DNA of 64,000 nt from Colius striatus (taxonomy: Eukaryota > Chordata > Aves > Coliiformes > Coliidae): assembly GCF_028858725.1 (NCBI RefSeq), contig NC_084768.1, positions 870,501 through 934,500 on the forward strand, in the 5' to 3' direction. This document shows, piece by piece, positions 8,624 through 19,080 of the stretch (its first letter is position 1; every line of letters starts with the position of its first letter). The notes under the pieces were generated by a model, which searched no databases, was not told the DNA's origin, and saw only the letters and a list, made by a program, of their open reading frames with translations. A program made the translations under genes and the position numbers.

Positions 8624-9115
8624 TGTCAGAGACCAGCTCTTTCCAGGACGATGAAGGACAGGCGGACCACTGCTCTTACGGCAAGTGATAGTTTATTACT
8701 TCTTCATAGGCTCTTTTATAGTCAGTACATATCGCAAAGATCATCGGTTCACATCAACAAACAATATGAATATGTGCAGTTTCTATATGCTACAAAACAA
8801 TCAAGTATTATTTTACAAAATTTATGATGTTGTTTACCACATATCTTTAATGCATGTTCCGTGACTACAAGACATCTGGTACTGTTACTATCGCTTACTC
8901 TAAACACAGAATGTGCTTGGTAAAACCAGGGCTTTGTTCTCATGAAACCAACCCTTTCAGGCAGGTTCCTACGCTTCAAGGAGCCAACCCTTTCAGGCAG
9001 GTTCCTACGCTTCAAGGAGCCAACCCTTTCAGGCAGGTTCCCAGAAACGATTAACCCTTACCAAGCAAATCCTTTTGAGGGCCATTCTACCCTTTCAGGC
9101 AGAGTGGTCTCATCA
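8624..9115 (-). repeat. 5' LTR of the provirus
   Basis: 492 bp and the same length as the 3' LTR, with about two differences (C for G near 8679; T for C near 8842). The TATA box, AATAAA and 36-bp repeats are retained. Confidence 0.95.
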
Positions 9116-9121
9116 CATGGG
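9116..9121. repeat. target-site duplication, right copy
   Basis: CATGGG directly after the LTR; matches 1655-1660. Confidence 0.92.
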
Positions 9122-9529
9122 CTTCAGTGAAGACATTTAGTGCCACAGTGGGTCTGAATTAGGGCACAGATTTAAGACGACTCCTTCAGGTCCTGTTGTC
9201 TACCAGTTCCCTCAGCCTGAACAGAAACAGCAAGGCAGACAGGCACTGCTCAATAGTAATCAGAACTGTGAGACAAGTACAGAGACCACCACAGCTAATG
9301 CTCCCATCCTGCACCCCAGGATGATACCCAGACTGTCTAGTTCAGCCCACGGGAGCGGCATCTCCTTCCAGCTGCACCAGTTGAACGTCTGGAGTGCAAC
9401 TTGACATTTCCTTGATGCAGGACTCGGGTTTTTTTAGCATAAAAGAAGTGCTTTCTGCTAAACTACCCAAGTCAGCATGGTTGAACAGGTTTTGCAGGAG
9501 CACAACCCTCTTAGTAACCTGTAAGCTGG
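9122..9529. other. host flank right of the provirus
   Basis: No coding frame, exon or repeat recognised. The missing first half of the RNF128-like RING is not here. Confidence 0.5.
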
Positions 9530-10200
9530 CAAGAGGAGAGGATGGGGATTGGGGGAGGAGGTGGGATAAAAGGGGAGGAGAAGAGAGGATCAGGGGAGTG
9601 CAGAAGAGGAGAGGAGAAGATGGGAATTGGGGGAGGAGAGGAGAGGAATTAGGGGAGGGGAGGGGAGAGGTGTAGAAAAGAGAAGAAAGGAGAGGAGAGG
9701 ATGGGTATTGGGATAGGAGATGGGAGAGAAAGGGAAGAAGAGGACAGGACGGGGAAGGGAAGGGAAGGGAAGGGAAGGGGATAAGGGGAGGAGAAGGAGA
9801 GGAGGCAAGGGGAGTGAAGTAGAGGAGGAAGATTAGGTGAGGGGAGGGTAGGGGAGAAGAGGGGATACAGGGAGGAGAGGGGAGAAGGGGACTGAAGTAG
9901 AGGTGGAGGAATAGGGGAGGGGAGAGGAGAGGATTGGAATTGGGGGAGGAGACGGGATAAAACGGGATGAGAGGAGAGGATCAGGGGAGGGGAGGGGAGA
10001 AGAGGAGATGAGAACATGGGAATTGAGGGAGGAGAGGAGAGGAGAGAAAGAGGAAGAGGAAGAGGAAGAGGAAGAGAAGAGAAGAGAAGAGAAGAGAAGA
10101 GAAGAGAAGAGAAGAGAAGAGAAGAGAAGAGAAGAGAAGAGAAGAGAAGAGAAGAGAAGAGAAGAGAAAGAGAAGAGGAAGAGAAGAGGAAGAGAAGCAG
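9530..10200. repeat. 670-bp purine tract with (AGAAG)n core
   Basis: Plus strand is almost pure A/G: first a variable GGGGAGGAGA-type minisatellite (9530-10070), then about 95 bp of perfect AGAAG pentamers (about 10072-10166). All open frames here are low-complexity artefacts. Confidence 0.95.
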
Positions 10201-11366
10201 AAGCCCACAGCCTGACCTGCAGCTCTCCATCAGCGTGGGACCTGCTGCCATCAGAGAAGCATCTTGTCACGTTTGATTTTCTGTTTCTATTCTATATCAT
10301 TACATTTTTTTCTATCACAGAAACACTTTTCCCCGGCATTGTTTCAGAGTTCAAACACGGCTCCTTCTTGTGTTACCATTAAAAGTATTTGCCCCAGCTT
10401 GAAAGAACATTTAGTTCTCAATCTCCACATAATGTCTGTAGGAGCTTGCTCTGACATATTCTATTGTCCCTCCTGTCTTCCACTTGCTGGAGAAGAAACA
10501 GGCACAGTACTGCTCAAGTGGCTGGGTGTGACATGTGCTTGAGGCACAGCATCTGTCTCAAGGGCTGTGTTGAGGAGACAGCCTGGAAAGCAAAGGCAGA
10601 GCCTGATTCCCCGTTCTGCTGTGCAGCTTTGCAGCCCTGGCACTCTCCTGCTGTGGGGCTGAGCCTGAAGCCCCGAGTCTCCTGGGAGGGAACAGCACTG
10701 AGGCCTGAGAAGAGGAAAGATTGCCCAGCATGAAGCTGCTGTCAGCCTTTGGCAGGCAGGGTGGCGTTTCTGAGCTGCCTGGTGCTGCCGTTCCTGGGGA
10801 GCACTGCAGAGCCAGGGCGGCTGCCTGTAGCCGCAGGCAGGAGCGTGGGCAGCAGCAGTGAGCGGGGCTGTGTGCAGCTGGGGAACGGCTTTGGCACCGG
10901 CACCGGGACTGAAGTGCCCGAGCCCAGGGCAGCATCAGCAGCGTCGTTCCTTTTGTCAGCGCCGGCTGCTCGGGGCATCGCTGCACCCAGCGTGCCCCTG
11001 GGAAAGGAAACAACACAGCTCCCATCCCTTACGGAGAGACGAAGCCACGATCCCACTGTGGGCACTGTGGCCTGGCTGGAAATGCTTTCAGCTGCTTTGG
11101 CTGCTTGGTCCCACCATTTACAGCCCAAACACAACTGACTGGCCCCCATAAGGCTCGCTCCCTCGGCCCTTCCCAGGCTGATTGCAAAGGGCTCCTGCTC
11201 ACAGGCGTCTGCTCAACACACAAGTGGCTCCTGGCACTATTAAACACGTTCAGCCCTTGGCTTGCCATTCTCTCCCCATTCATCACTCAACTCCTCGTCT
11301 AAGTCCACACCTGCTGGTATGAAATAGCAACAGAGGACAGGGATCTGGGGCCTGTGAATGGGAAAG
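10201..11366. other. no recognised gene
   Basis: GC-rich host DNA. The longest frames lack ATG starts or splice support, and I see no known domain. A HYDIN exon just upstream of the one at 11974 would be expected here but was not identified. Confidence 0.4.
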
Positions 11367-11984
11367 CTCTCAAGTCTGGTAAATGGTTCAGGCATTAAAG
11401 GTGTCCCACGTGGGAAGCCTGCTTCCCTTTTCCTTGCAGGTGGTATTTACAGCTGAAACAGTTGCTTTTTACAAGCAAAACCATCACAAAAAGCCCAAAG
11501 AAACAGCTGGGTGATTTCCCTTCCCCAGGGCTGGCCACTGGACAAGGTGCTGGTCGGCAGCACTCTCAGGGTGCAGGGCTGGGCCCAGGACAGGCCTGCT
11601 GCAGGCACCACACTTCTGAAGGCTCCTGCTAATGCAGTTCCTGGGCAGTGCTCAGGGAATGAGGGCACTTGTCCATAATTGCTAGTTTTGGTCTCTCTCC
11701 ATGAGCTCGTCTGGCTCCCTGCTCTCATCTGTTACTTCCTCCCTCTCTGTCTTCAGCCCATCACTGTTTTTTCTTTCTCTTCCTCTGTAGGACTCCTTCT
11801 CTGTATTTTCTAACCCCTCCCTGTCTGTCCCACATCCTGTTGCTATTTTTCCTTTCTCCTCTCCTGCTCCCTGCCCTTTGCCTTTTTCTATCACCATGTT
11901 GTGTTTCCTGGCCTTATTTTCCCTCTCTCCCCCACAGCCTGTCCCCACTTTCCTGCCCGTCTCTCTTGCTCAGCTGGCTGGAAC
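11367..11984 (+). repeat. segmental duplication copy A (HYDIN intron into exon)
   Basis: Colinear and highly similar to 38030-38641, differing by scattered substitutions and short indels. Ends inside the HYDIN exon that starts at 11974, so a HYDIN intron end plus the exon's first 11 bases were copied. Confidence 0.85.
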
Positions 11985-12025
11985 TTCCACTTTGGTGTGC
12001 AGCTGTGTGGGAAGTCGAGGGATCA
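11974..12025 (+). pseudogene. HYDIN: HYDIN-like exon a
   Basis: After a long pyrimidine tract and CAG, a 52-bp exon encodes G-W-N-F-H-F-G-V-Q-L-C-G-K-S-R-D and ends at a GTACG donor. Its leftover CA joins the G of the next exon (codon for Q), continuing as Y-E-A-L. HYDIN has F-G-P-L-L-C-G-K-S-R-D at the equivalent place. Treated as part of a broken copy because exon d is frameshifted. Confidence 0.7.
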
Positions 12026-12996
12026 GTACGTGCTCCCGGCTCTGGGCGAGCATCCTGATGGCCCCTGTGAGCAGTGAGATGTTGGGAGGGGATCTGCAGG
12101 GCCTTGTGCTTTCAGGGACACACCTGGGGATGTGCTGTCCCCGAGGCACAATTGAGGGCAAGCCCAGGTAGAGACCTGAGAGATACTCGGGGTGAAGGGC
12201 CAGGGGTGTGTGAACTTGAGCAGATGACAGGCACGGGAGACTTGGAGGAGCTGGGGAGGGATGGAGCTGATCTCCCTGCCTGGTGGGGCCTCGGTGGCCA
12301 GAGCCAGGTGCTGCTTCCAGCCTGGAGGTGACTTGGAGCACCTCGTGCCTCCCATGCACATCTCAGCCTCACCACCTATGACTTGAACTCTGTGGTGCTT
12401 CTGCCAAGTGCTTTGAGCTCTGCAGGTAGACTAAAGGAGCAGTTACTCTGCTGATGGCTTGGTAAACCAACCCTTCATCTGTTATCTTCATAGGACTTTG
12501 ATGTCACCTGCCAGTATGGGCAGAGGGGTAAGGTGCAGAGGAATGAAAACAGGGATTACATGTCCCTGTTCCTCTCTGTTGGATAAAGTCTGCCTAAAGC
12601 AGTTGCCTTTGGAGCTGCTGATGGATTTCCATTCCCAGTGTTGGTTGGGTGGGTTTTTTTAACATTAGCACTTTAGGTCTATTCTTGGGGGGAGCTCTGC
12701 AGAGTTGCTGCTGTTGTGAGATCCCAAGGGAATGAAATCAACCCAGCAAAAAACCCTACAGCAGATCTTTAGCCAGGCTGAGGAATGGTCTTGGGGTTCT
12801 GTTTGCTTTCTTTTCCCCTTTAGCTCCAAAATCTGTTCCATGGCTGAAGGAAGGCTGAGAAGGGAGAAGGTACAAGTTGGGCTGCTTGTTAGACTGTGGC
12901 TTCCAGCGCAGCCTCCCGCTGCCAGGCCGTGGTACCTTCCTCAGCCAGGGATGAAGGCAGCGGTGTCCTCTGCAGCCATTCCCTTGTTTGTGGCAG

Positions 12997-13156
12997 GTAC
13001 GAGGCCCTGACCCATCCTGGCAACCACCAGCAGCTCTCCATCCTCAATGCCACCGCCCTGGAAGCTGAGCTGAGCTTCTCCTTTGAGCACGATCCACCTG
13101 GGGTCACCTTCCCCTTGGGCCCTCTCAGCATGATGCTGAAACCCAAGGAGAAGGAG
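12997..13156 (+). pseudogene. HYDIN: HYDIN-like exon b (ASH-type domain)
   Basis: 160 bp between TGGCAG and GTAGGG. Encodes L-S-I-L-N-A-T-A-L-E-A-E-L-S-F-S-F, then P-L-S-M-M-L-K-P-K-E-K-E. This is the immunoglobulin-like ASPM/SPD-2/Hydin fold of the ciliary central-pair protein HYDIN. Frame intact. Confidence 0.85.
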
Positions 13157-13245
13157 GTAGGGCTGGGTGGGGAGAAGTACCCAGGAACCGTTCCTCCTGC
13201 TCACTGGATGCTCTCGTGTCTCTGTTTGTGCGGGGACAAGGCCAG

Positions 13246-13373
13246 GAGCGGAGTTTTTGGGCCTACCCCGCTGCAGCTGGGCTCATCTGCCACACAACCC
13301 GGAGCCTGCGCTGCCAGGGGGTGAAGGTGCAGCTGGAGATCAGCCCCAAGCAGCTGCATTGCAACAGGCTGCT
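13246..13373 (+). pseudogene. HYDIN: HYDIN-like exon c
   Basis: Encodes E-R-S-F-W-A-Y-P-A-A-A-G, then V-Q-L-E-I-S-P-K-Q-L-H-C-N-R-L. This matches HYDIN's W-A-Y-P-T-S-x-G and E-P-R-Q-L-H-F-D-R-L. Acceptor GCCAG and donor GTACAG are usable, and the frame is open. Confidence 0.82.
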
Positions 13374-13813
13374 GTACAGTCAGTCACCCACAGGATCTGC
13401 CAGGGCCAGCTTCTCCTGCTGGCCGTGTGGCCGCTCAGGTTGGCAGCTGGGTTGGTGTCCCTTTCTCCCAGCAGCTCCCAGTCTCTTGCTGGCCGTTCCT
13501 GGCTGGCTCAGGTGTCCTGTGGCACCCCAAGCTCTGCAGCCCCCAGAGATGCTGCGTGCTGGGCGTGTTGAGGGATTTGTGTCCCGTCTGCTGCTCAGAG
13601 AGCAGCCCAGTGGCTCCTCCTGATCTCCTTGCTGCTGGATACGCTTGTAGCACCCAGCTGTCCCCCAGGACTGCCCTTCTGAGACTCGTGACCAAGAGAA
13701 GGCATTTCACTGTGGCTCCAGGCGCCGGGATAGGGCTGCTCCCAGCTGCAGGCAGTTGCAAGGCTGGTGTGACCGTCGAGCAGCCAGCGCTGAGCCTCCT
13801 CCGCTCTCTGCAG

Positions 13814-13983
13814 GACAGAAAGCAAGAGCCTGGTCCTGCAGAACCGCAGCCCGACTCCTTGGGCTGGGAAATCTCAACGAGGACTTCTCTGTCTCGCAAG
13901 ATCGGGGCGTCCTCGAGCTCAGCGTGTGGCTGCACTTCAAGGCCACCAAGGTGCTCAGGCTGAAGGACAAGATCTGCCTGGAG
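13814..13983 (+). pseudogene. HYDIN: HYDIN-like exon d with frameshift
   Basis: Begins T-E-S-K-S-L-V-L-Q-N-R-S-P in the frame expected from exon c. After P-W-A (about 13862) the homology jumps to another frame, continuing L-G-N-L-N-E-D-F-S-V-S-Q and ending K-I-C-L-E at a GTGAGG donor. At 170 bp the exon length is not compatible with both flanking phases, which confirms a net indel. This breaks the copy. Confidence 0.82.
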
Positions 13984-14289
13984 GTGAGGGGCCTGGAGAG
14001 GGCTCAGGCCTGTGTTCTTAGGGAGGGAGGCTGGGAGGGAGACGGAGCCTGCCCAGGGCAAAGGGATGAGCCTGCCTCAGATTGCTTCCTGCCTGCACGG
14101 CCGAGGCCAGGCTCTGAGCCGCCGGGGTCTCGCACCCAGGGATTATGTTTTGGGAAGCAAGTGTCTACTGCAGTGGTCTTGTAGCTTGAGCTGAATGGGA
14201 GGAGTGTGCTGTGGAGGCGGGAGGAGATGTGCCTGATGGGCCCATGGGTGCTGTGATCCCAGCTGCTGCTGCCTCAGCCTGGGTTCTAC

Positions 14290-15945
14290 AGACACGTGGT
14301 GCATCCCCGAGCACCCGCGTCACCCCGAGACCCAGCGCTGTGGCCGCCAGCTGTCTCCTAAGGTTTCACAAACGAGTCCCATTGTCTGACTCGATTCTTT
14401 CTGGGGTGCCTTGTTGCCACAGGACTTGCCTTTCACGGCCCAGGACGGTGTTCCAGGCAGTAGCATGAGGCACAGAATCTGTTTCCAGCCATGCAGTGGT
14501 CGTTTCCACCACGGTGAGCACTTAGTGCTTGCCTCAGTGTGTGGGAGTGTGCTAGAGTCCATCTGCCAGGTCTCTCTGCACTGGTATTTGAGCCATTGTC
14601 CTTCAGAGCACAGAGACTTCAACCGCTTGGCTTGTTTGAGGGCAGCATATCTCGCATCCATGGACAACCTGTGCAACAGCCCATCTAGAGCTGCATCTCT
14701 TCCTTGGTGGCCTGAGGCATCGTGGGCCCCCCGAGCTACAAACATTCACATTTCCATTGCCAGTCCCAACACACCTGGGCCACTGCCATCCTGGCTCCTG
14801 TTTGTGCTCATGTTCTTCAGGGGCCTGGTTCCTGGGTACATGGCATCTCGGTGGCACACCATCACAGTCAGCTTCTCCAGGTGGGCAGCGATGCCTGGCC
14901 TCAATGAGGCAGTCCAGATGGGGTGGCCCTGGCATTGCCAGTTGTTCTGTCTCCATGGTTGCAGCCACCCCACAGAGCATTTGCCACCAGCCACGAGTCA
15001 CTACAAACTATTGGCCATTTTTCTCATTGGGGGATGTCTAAAGCCAGCTGGGAGGCTCCCACCTGTGTCAGCTGACTCCAATGCCCCTCTCCTTCTGCAG
15101 CTTGTGCCACGTGTCACAGGGGACGCCCCACAGCCACCTTCCAGCTCTGACACTGTCCCACAGCACAACAGGAGCCATCGGTGAGCGACACACTTTGCTT
15201 CTCATCTGCTGAGAGCTTAGTACATGGTGGGGCCTCTTCAGCATCTGCCAGCTCCTTCTCAGGCAGTAGTCCAGAGCTCTTGCCCTCTGGCCAGTTGGTG
15301 ATCACGTGCAGGATGCTGGGGTGACTGCGGTTTCCTACAGGAGCTCACTGAGCGCTCAACACAACCCCCTCACTCCATGTGGCGTCAGTCGCCTGATGTG
15401 TGGAGGAGACCCTCCCTTTGGACACCCAGCCCAGCACTGGCAGTTGGGTGCTGAGAACAGTCCTGCTTCCATGCCAATTCCTTCTGAGGCAGCTCAAACT
15501 CCTTCATCTGCTGCCAGTCTCCCCTTCTTGGTGGGAGTGCACCGGGCCTCAGATCCTCTGCATCCCTGACTCAAGAACCCCAGGGCTCAGCCTCCAGCCT
15601 CCCCACGTGCTTCTAGCCAGAGGCTCCAGGTAGGGCCATTCTCTCCAGCTGCAGTGCAGAGCATGTTTGTCACATCTGGTCCTGTTCAGACTGGCCCAAG
15701 GGACACCACCTGAGCAGCCTCTCGTTTAATTTGTTGAAAGCTTTGTCGTTGTTCAGAGCCCCATTTGACATCGTTTTTCTTCCAGGTGACTCGACAGAGA
15801 GGATTTACAGCAGTTGGGAATGTGCAGCCTCCAAAAGCCCACAATGCCTAAGAAAGCTTGGGTTTCTTTGTCACCAATTGGTGGAGACGTGGCTGCATTT
15901 TTGCTGGTGTGAGATGTGCTGACCACCATCCTCGTGACCGAGCTG
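14290..15945 (-). mobile_element. degraded older ERV pol (RT, RNase H, integrase)
   Basis: Multiple frames and stops. Reading leftwards on the minus strand: RT thumb with K-E-T-Q-A-F-L-G-I-V-G-F-W-R (about 15900-15820); RNase H start T-D-G-S-C (about 15190), then N-W-Q-C-x-G-H-P-I-W (about 14935); integrase with H-D-A-S-G-H-Q-G-R-D (about 14720) and A-L-K-Q-A-K-R (about 14640). It resembles a pol type common in bird genomes and different from the provirus at 1661-9115. LTRs not found. Its RT end abuts the last FBF1 exon. Confidence 0.85.
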
Positions 15946-16012
15946 ATGTGTGATAGGATGATTTTGTCAGACTCTCCAGGTAGAACTCCTCATTCTCTAA
16001 GAAACCATGGTC
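15848..16012 (-). CDS. FBF1: FBF1 last exon, running into ERV sequence
   Basis: After CTCAG, encodes D-H-G-F-L-E-N-E-E-F-Y-L-E-S-L-T-K-S-S-Y-H, matching the FBF1 C-terminus. From about 15945 the DNA is retroviral pol read in another frame, and the open frame continues about 32 codons to a TAG at 15848-15850. The usual FBF1 stop a few residues after S-S-Y is not present. Confidence 0.8.
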   Translation of the reverse strand, partial: DHGFLENEEFYLESLTKSSYHTSARSRGWWSAHLTPAKMQPRLHQLVTKKPKLS

Positions 16013-16514
16013 CTGAGAAGAAAGGGATGATGGGACAGATATCAGAGTGCAACACAAACGGAGTCACAGCCCAGGGTGTCACTGGGTGAGGAAAGTACCC
16101 CGAATCCTACAGAAGCAGCCTGAAAGAGCAGCCCAGCCTGGAGAAAGCCCCAGCAGGGAAGCAGGGGGCTGAAGGGAGGGGACTGGTACATCACAAAGCC
16201 AGAGTCCAGCAGAGATGGCTTCTCCCAGTCAGGGATGGTGTGAGGAGAGGGATGAACCATCAGGTCCTGCATGTTATCAATGAACCTGAGACAAGCTGTG
16301 AAGGTTCACCCCTCCTTGCTTCTGGCATCACTCTTCTAGGTGTGACAGGTCCTCTAGGTCCTCTTCTGGAAGCCCACCCAGCCCAACAGCTCAGTAATGG
16401 TCTGAGGAGACACCCCATGCTGTGGCTGCCGGCCTCAAAGCGCGCTTTAGCCAGCCCTGTTCCCATCCAGCCGGTTCCAAGCCCCTTCTCCAGCCCCAGC
16501 CTCCTCCCCCTCAC

Positions 16515-16687
16515 CTGCTGGGCCCTGAACTTCAGCAGCAGCAGCGTGGCGTCAATGAGCTCGGTGCCGCTGGCTGTGGCCAGGGTGTCCCTGCCAGCCC
16601 CAGGGCTGTGCTGAGGGAGCACCCTGACAGGAGCTGGAGGCTCTGCAACAAGACCCCAGCTCTGTGGTGCCGCTGTCGTCAGGGGAA
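16515..16687 (-). CDS. FBF1: FBF1 exon (penultimate)
   Basis: 173 bp, 2+57 codons. Starts after TCTGCAG, ends at GTGAG. Proline-rich, then T-E-L-I-D-A-T-L-L-L-L-K-F-R-A-Q-Q, parallel to the L-H-A-R-L-A-L-L-R-H segment of FBF1. Confidence 0.65.
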
Positions 16688-16988
16688 CTGCAGACAGAGA
16701 CAACAGCATTCCTTTTCCAGCTGCCTGCATGTCCCCACAGCAAGGTCCTCCCCAACCAACCACTGCAAACGGGCTTTAATCCAGCTGCCTCTCCCCTTCT
16801 GCCCCCTCTACACCCTCCTGGCACTGCCCTGCCTTCAGAGGACAAGGGGCCAACTCACAGCTGAGGTTTATCATCAGGGCAACTAACTCAGCCCTCAGCA
16901 ACATGCCAAGCCTCCTGAAAAGTGGAATACAAGTGCAGCTCCCCACCCAGCATGTCCCTTCCCATTGGCAACAGGCAGAAAGCCTTAC

Positions 16989-17121
16989 ACAGTGTGCTGG
17001 AGAGGCCGTCCACAGGGGCACCAAGGTCCTGGTCTGCAGTCAGCAGCATCATGGAGTTGTTGGGCAGCTCCTCACATCGCTCTTCTAGCTGTCTCCTCTT
17101 CAGAGCCGTGCTCAGCCACTC
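16989..17121 (-). CDS. FBF1: FBF1 exon
   Basis: 133 bp: E-W-L-S-T-A-L-K-R-R-Q-L-E-E-R-C-E-E-L-P, and on to D-G-L-S-S-T-L. Donor GTAAGG. The one-base overhang fits the two-base start of the exon at 16687. Confidence 0.65.
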
Positions 17122-17222
17122 CTGCCCCATCCCCAGGAGAAAGAGAGAGAGAAGCTGTTGGCAAAGGTTGAGGTCCTCAACACGGTGGCTTCAGGCCAAG
17201 AAGGAAAGGCGAGGGGGTGTAC

Positions 17223-17348
17223 CTCCTGCAGGTGCTGTTCCTGCTGCCTCAGCTGCTTCAAGCACTGCTGCATGGCCTGCAGCCTCCTTGGGTGCTCACA
17301 CTCCCCCCTGCAAGCCTTCTGCAGCACTCGCTGCCCCCTCTTGTCCTT
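17223..17348 (-). CDS. FBF1: FBF1 coiled-coil exon
   Basis: Exactly 42 codons between CCCAG and GTACAC. Contains A-M-Q-Q-C-L-K-Q-L-R-Q-Q-E-Q-H-L-Q-E, close to FBF1's L-R-K-Q-E-Q-H-M-H-Q-E. Confidence 0.75.
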
Positions 17349-17537
17349 CTGGGATGAGAGCTGCAAGGTAGAGAGGCGGGGGAGGCTGGGGACAGGGTCC
17401 CTTGCTGCTATGGGGCAGGGCTCCTTTCTGCATCCCCTCATTCCCCTTCCAGGACAGCACTAGGACTCCTCCTGGCTTGGGGAGGGCTGTGACCCCTCCC
17501 AGCTCTGCTGCCAGACTCAGGCAGATGCTGTGCTCAC

Positions 17538-17693
17538 CTTGGCCCTGCTCTGCACCTTCTCCTCCTGCTGCCGGACGCGCTGCGCAGCCACCTTCACCCT
17601 CTCCTTCTCCAGCCTCAGCTTCTGCCAGGCCTTATCCTGCAGCTCTCTGGCCTTCTCCAGCTGCTCCTCCTTGGCTTTCAGCTCTGCCAGCTC
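17538..17693 (-). CDS. FBF1: FBF1 coiled-coil exon
   Basis: Exactly 52 codons between CCCAG and GTGAGC. Contains E-L-K-A-K-E-E-Q-L and L-R-L-E-K-E-R-V, matching FBF1 E-L-R-A-K-E-E-Q-L and L-R-L-E-K-E-R-I. Confidence 0.85.
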
Positions 17694-18168
17694 CTGGGAT
17701 GGGTACGGGGGAAACCAATGCACTACCTGCCGTGTCCTGTTCACTGTTGTGAGTCTTTCCCAAGTGATGGGAGAGATCTGCCCCCGTTGAGCTTCTCGTG
17801 TGTGCCAGTGTGGGGTGCAGAGCAACACCTCCAGGTACTTAAGCAGTGCCCTCATCCATCACCCCTTGGGGACCAGGGCTGGCAGAGCTGGGATTGTACA
17901 CACACACACTCCCTTCCCTGGGAAGGACAGAGCCCCTCAACCACGTTGCACACCCTCAAACATGCTCAAAGCAAAACAATTTGTCAGCAGTGGAAATACT
18001 CAGGCTGAATGCTTCTTTTCCACTGTGGCAGCTCTGACACCTTGTCTGTGCCACAGATCCCCTCTGGACAGCCCTAGGAGGGAGCAGAGCTGGCTCTGGC
18101 CACGTCCCCATGGCAGGGGGATGTGGAGGAATGGTTAAGGGAGAATGGACATGGAACCCAGGGTATCA

Positions 18169-18594
18169 TGTTAGGCCTGATGAGGCAAGGCAATCTGAGT
18201 TCTAGTTATATGAATTTAATGCGCAATAAAGACCAGAGTCAGAGCCATGGTTAAAGCAGTTGCTGTCACGTAGTCAGTGCAGACAGCAGGCCGCTTTCTG
18301 CTCCCTCAAGGTCGGGCTGTTTTCAGCTAACGAGCTAACAGCTCAAGGTGGAAAACAACTACGGGGGAAAAACAAGATGGGAAGATGTGAGGGAGCTGGC
18401 TTATGGCAGAAACCGCAAGTAGGATGAACATGAGAATGTAATCTATTAGCTGCTGTTGCTGAGCCAGCTTTGAAGCTGCTGTGTATATAAGTTAGAGCCT
18501 GCTCTCAATAAAGAAGATTTCTGCTATCACTCACATTGAGTAGGACTGATTTCTTCCCACCCAGCTGAGAATCGGACTCTGGGTTGATCGCCAC
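18169..18594 (+). mobile_element. LTR-like insertion in an FBF1 intron
   Basis: TG...CA-bounded stretch of about 426 bp. Contains TATATAAG (about 18483) followed about 20 bp later by AATAAA (about 18509), and an earlier AATAAA near 18224. The U3-R-U5-like layout points to an LTR. No clear target duplication, primer site or internal genes, so the ends are approximate. It lies between the FBF1 exons at 17538-17693 and 19013-19042. Confidence 0.5.
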
Positions 18595-18601
18595 ATGAAG
18601 T

Positions 18602-18718
18602 AGGCTTCAAGCTGGTTTTTCAGGCTTCGAGCCTGGTTTCAGACTTCGAGTCTGGTTCATTTTTCAGGCTTCGAGCCTGGTTTCAGGCTTCGAGCCTGGT
18701 TTTCAGACTTTGAGTCTG
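18602..18718 (+). repeat. array of six short hairpin units
   Basis: Units CAGGCTTCGAGCCTG and CAGACTTCGAGTCTG (6-bp stem, 3-nt loop) at about 18621, 18640, 18665, 18684 and 18704, with a degenerate first unit at 18602. Spacing 19-25 bp, separated by GTTT-rich linkers. The two stem types differ by a paired G:C to A:T change. Directly follows the LTR-like element. Confidence 0.8.
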
Positions 18719-19012
18719 GTTTTTAGGCCAAGGGCGGAAAACTTTGTGGCAGGGGGAGGCTTTGCTTACACCCACCGTGGGGGTTTCCTCTCATGACGGA
18801 GGTGGCTGTGCCGGGTCTGGCTGCCCCAACTCCTCACAGGCAGAGGGGAGAGACAGAGGAACCCACGCTTCTGTCAGCATCTAAAGCAGGCTGGTGGAGG
18901 CTGCTCCTGGGGCAGCCTGATTCTCACCACCCCAAGGGACATCTCTGTCTGAAACACCTGAAGGAGCATAGAGCCTGCCCCGTGGGCATGGGAAGGGGCT
19001 GCGCTGCAGTAC

Positions 19013-19042
19013 TTTGGCCAGGCTGCTGACGGTGCCCTCTCC
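19013..19042 (-). CDS. FBF1: FBF1 micro-exon
   Basis: Ten codons, G-E-G-T-V-S-S-L-A-K, between CCCAG and GTACTG, phase 0 both sides. FBF1 has R-E-G-T-L-I-S-L-A-K exactly between the neighbouring exons' sequences. Confidence 0.65.
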
Positions 19043-19080
19043 CTGGGAGCCCATGTGCCCGTGTCCAGTTCCATCCTCAC

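Larger units (their letters stand above)
1661..9115 (-). mobile_element. nearly complete class II (betaretrovirus-like) endogenous retrovirus
   Basis: A 7455-bp provirus on the minus strand in the order 5' LTR, tRNA-Phe primer site, gag, pro (dUTPase plus protease), pol (RT, RNase H, integrase), env remnant, polypurine tract, 3' LTR. TG...CA ends and a 6-bp target duplication show an ordinary integrase-mediated insertion. The LTRs differ at only about two of 492 positions (near 1716/8679 and 1879/8842), so the insertion is young. Betaretrovirus-like marks are the MA with M-G-x3-S, two zinc knuckles, dUTPase fused to protease, the -1 gag/pro slip site and a TM without a CX6CC motif. Lesions: a TAA within gag, loss of most of SU, and an unexpected pro/pol frame relation. 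As it stands it cannot make a complete particle alone. Confidence 0.95.

Noticed and set aside
9590-10270. Long minus-strand frames rich in S, L, P and plus-strand E/K/R frames
   Set aside because: Low-complexity purine/pyrimidine tract; no codon structure.
10749-11138. Signal-peptide-like frame
   Set aside because: Starts at TTG, preceded by a stop, with no splice support or homology.
13435-14061. 208-codon minus-strand frame
   Set aside because: Antisense to HYDIN exon d; no homology of its own.
15306-15640. Plus-strand frames in 15.3-15.6 kb
   Set aside because: Antisense to the degraded ERV pol between its RNase H and RT parts.
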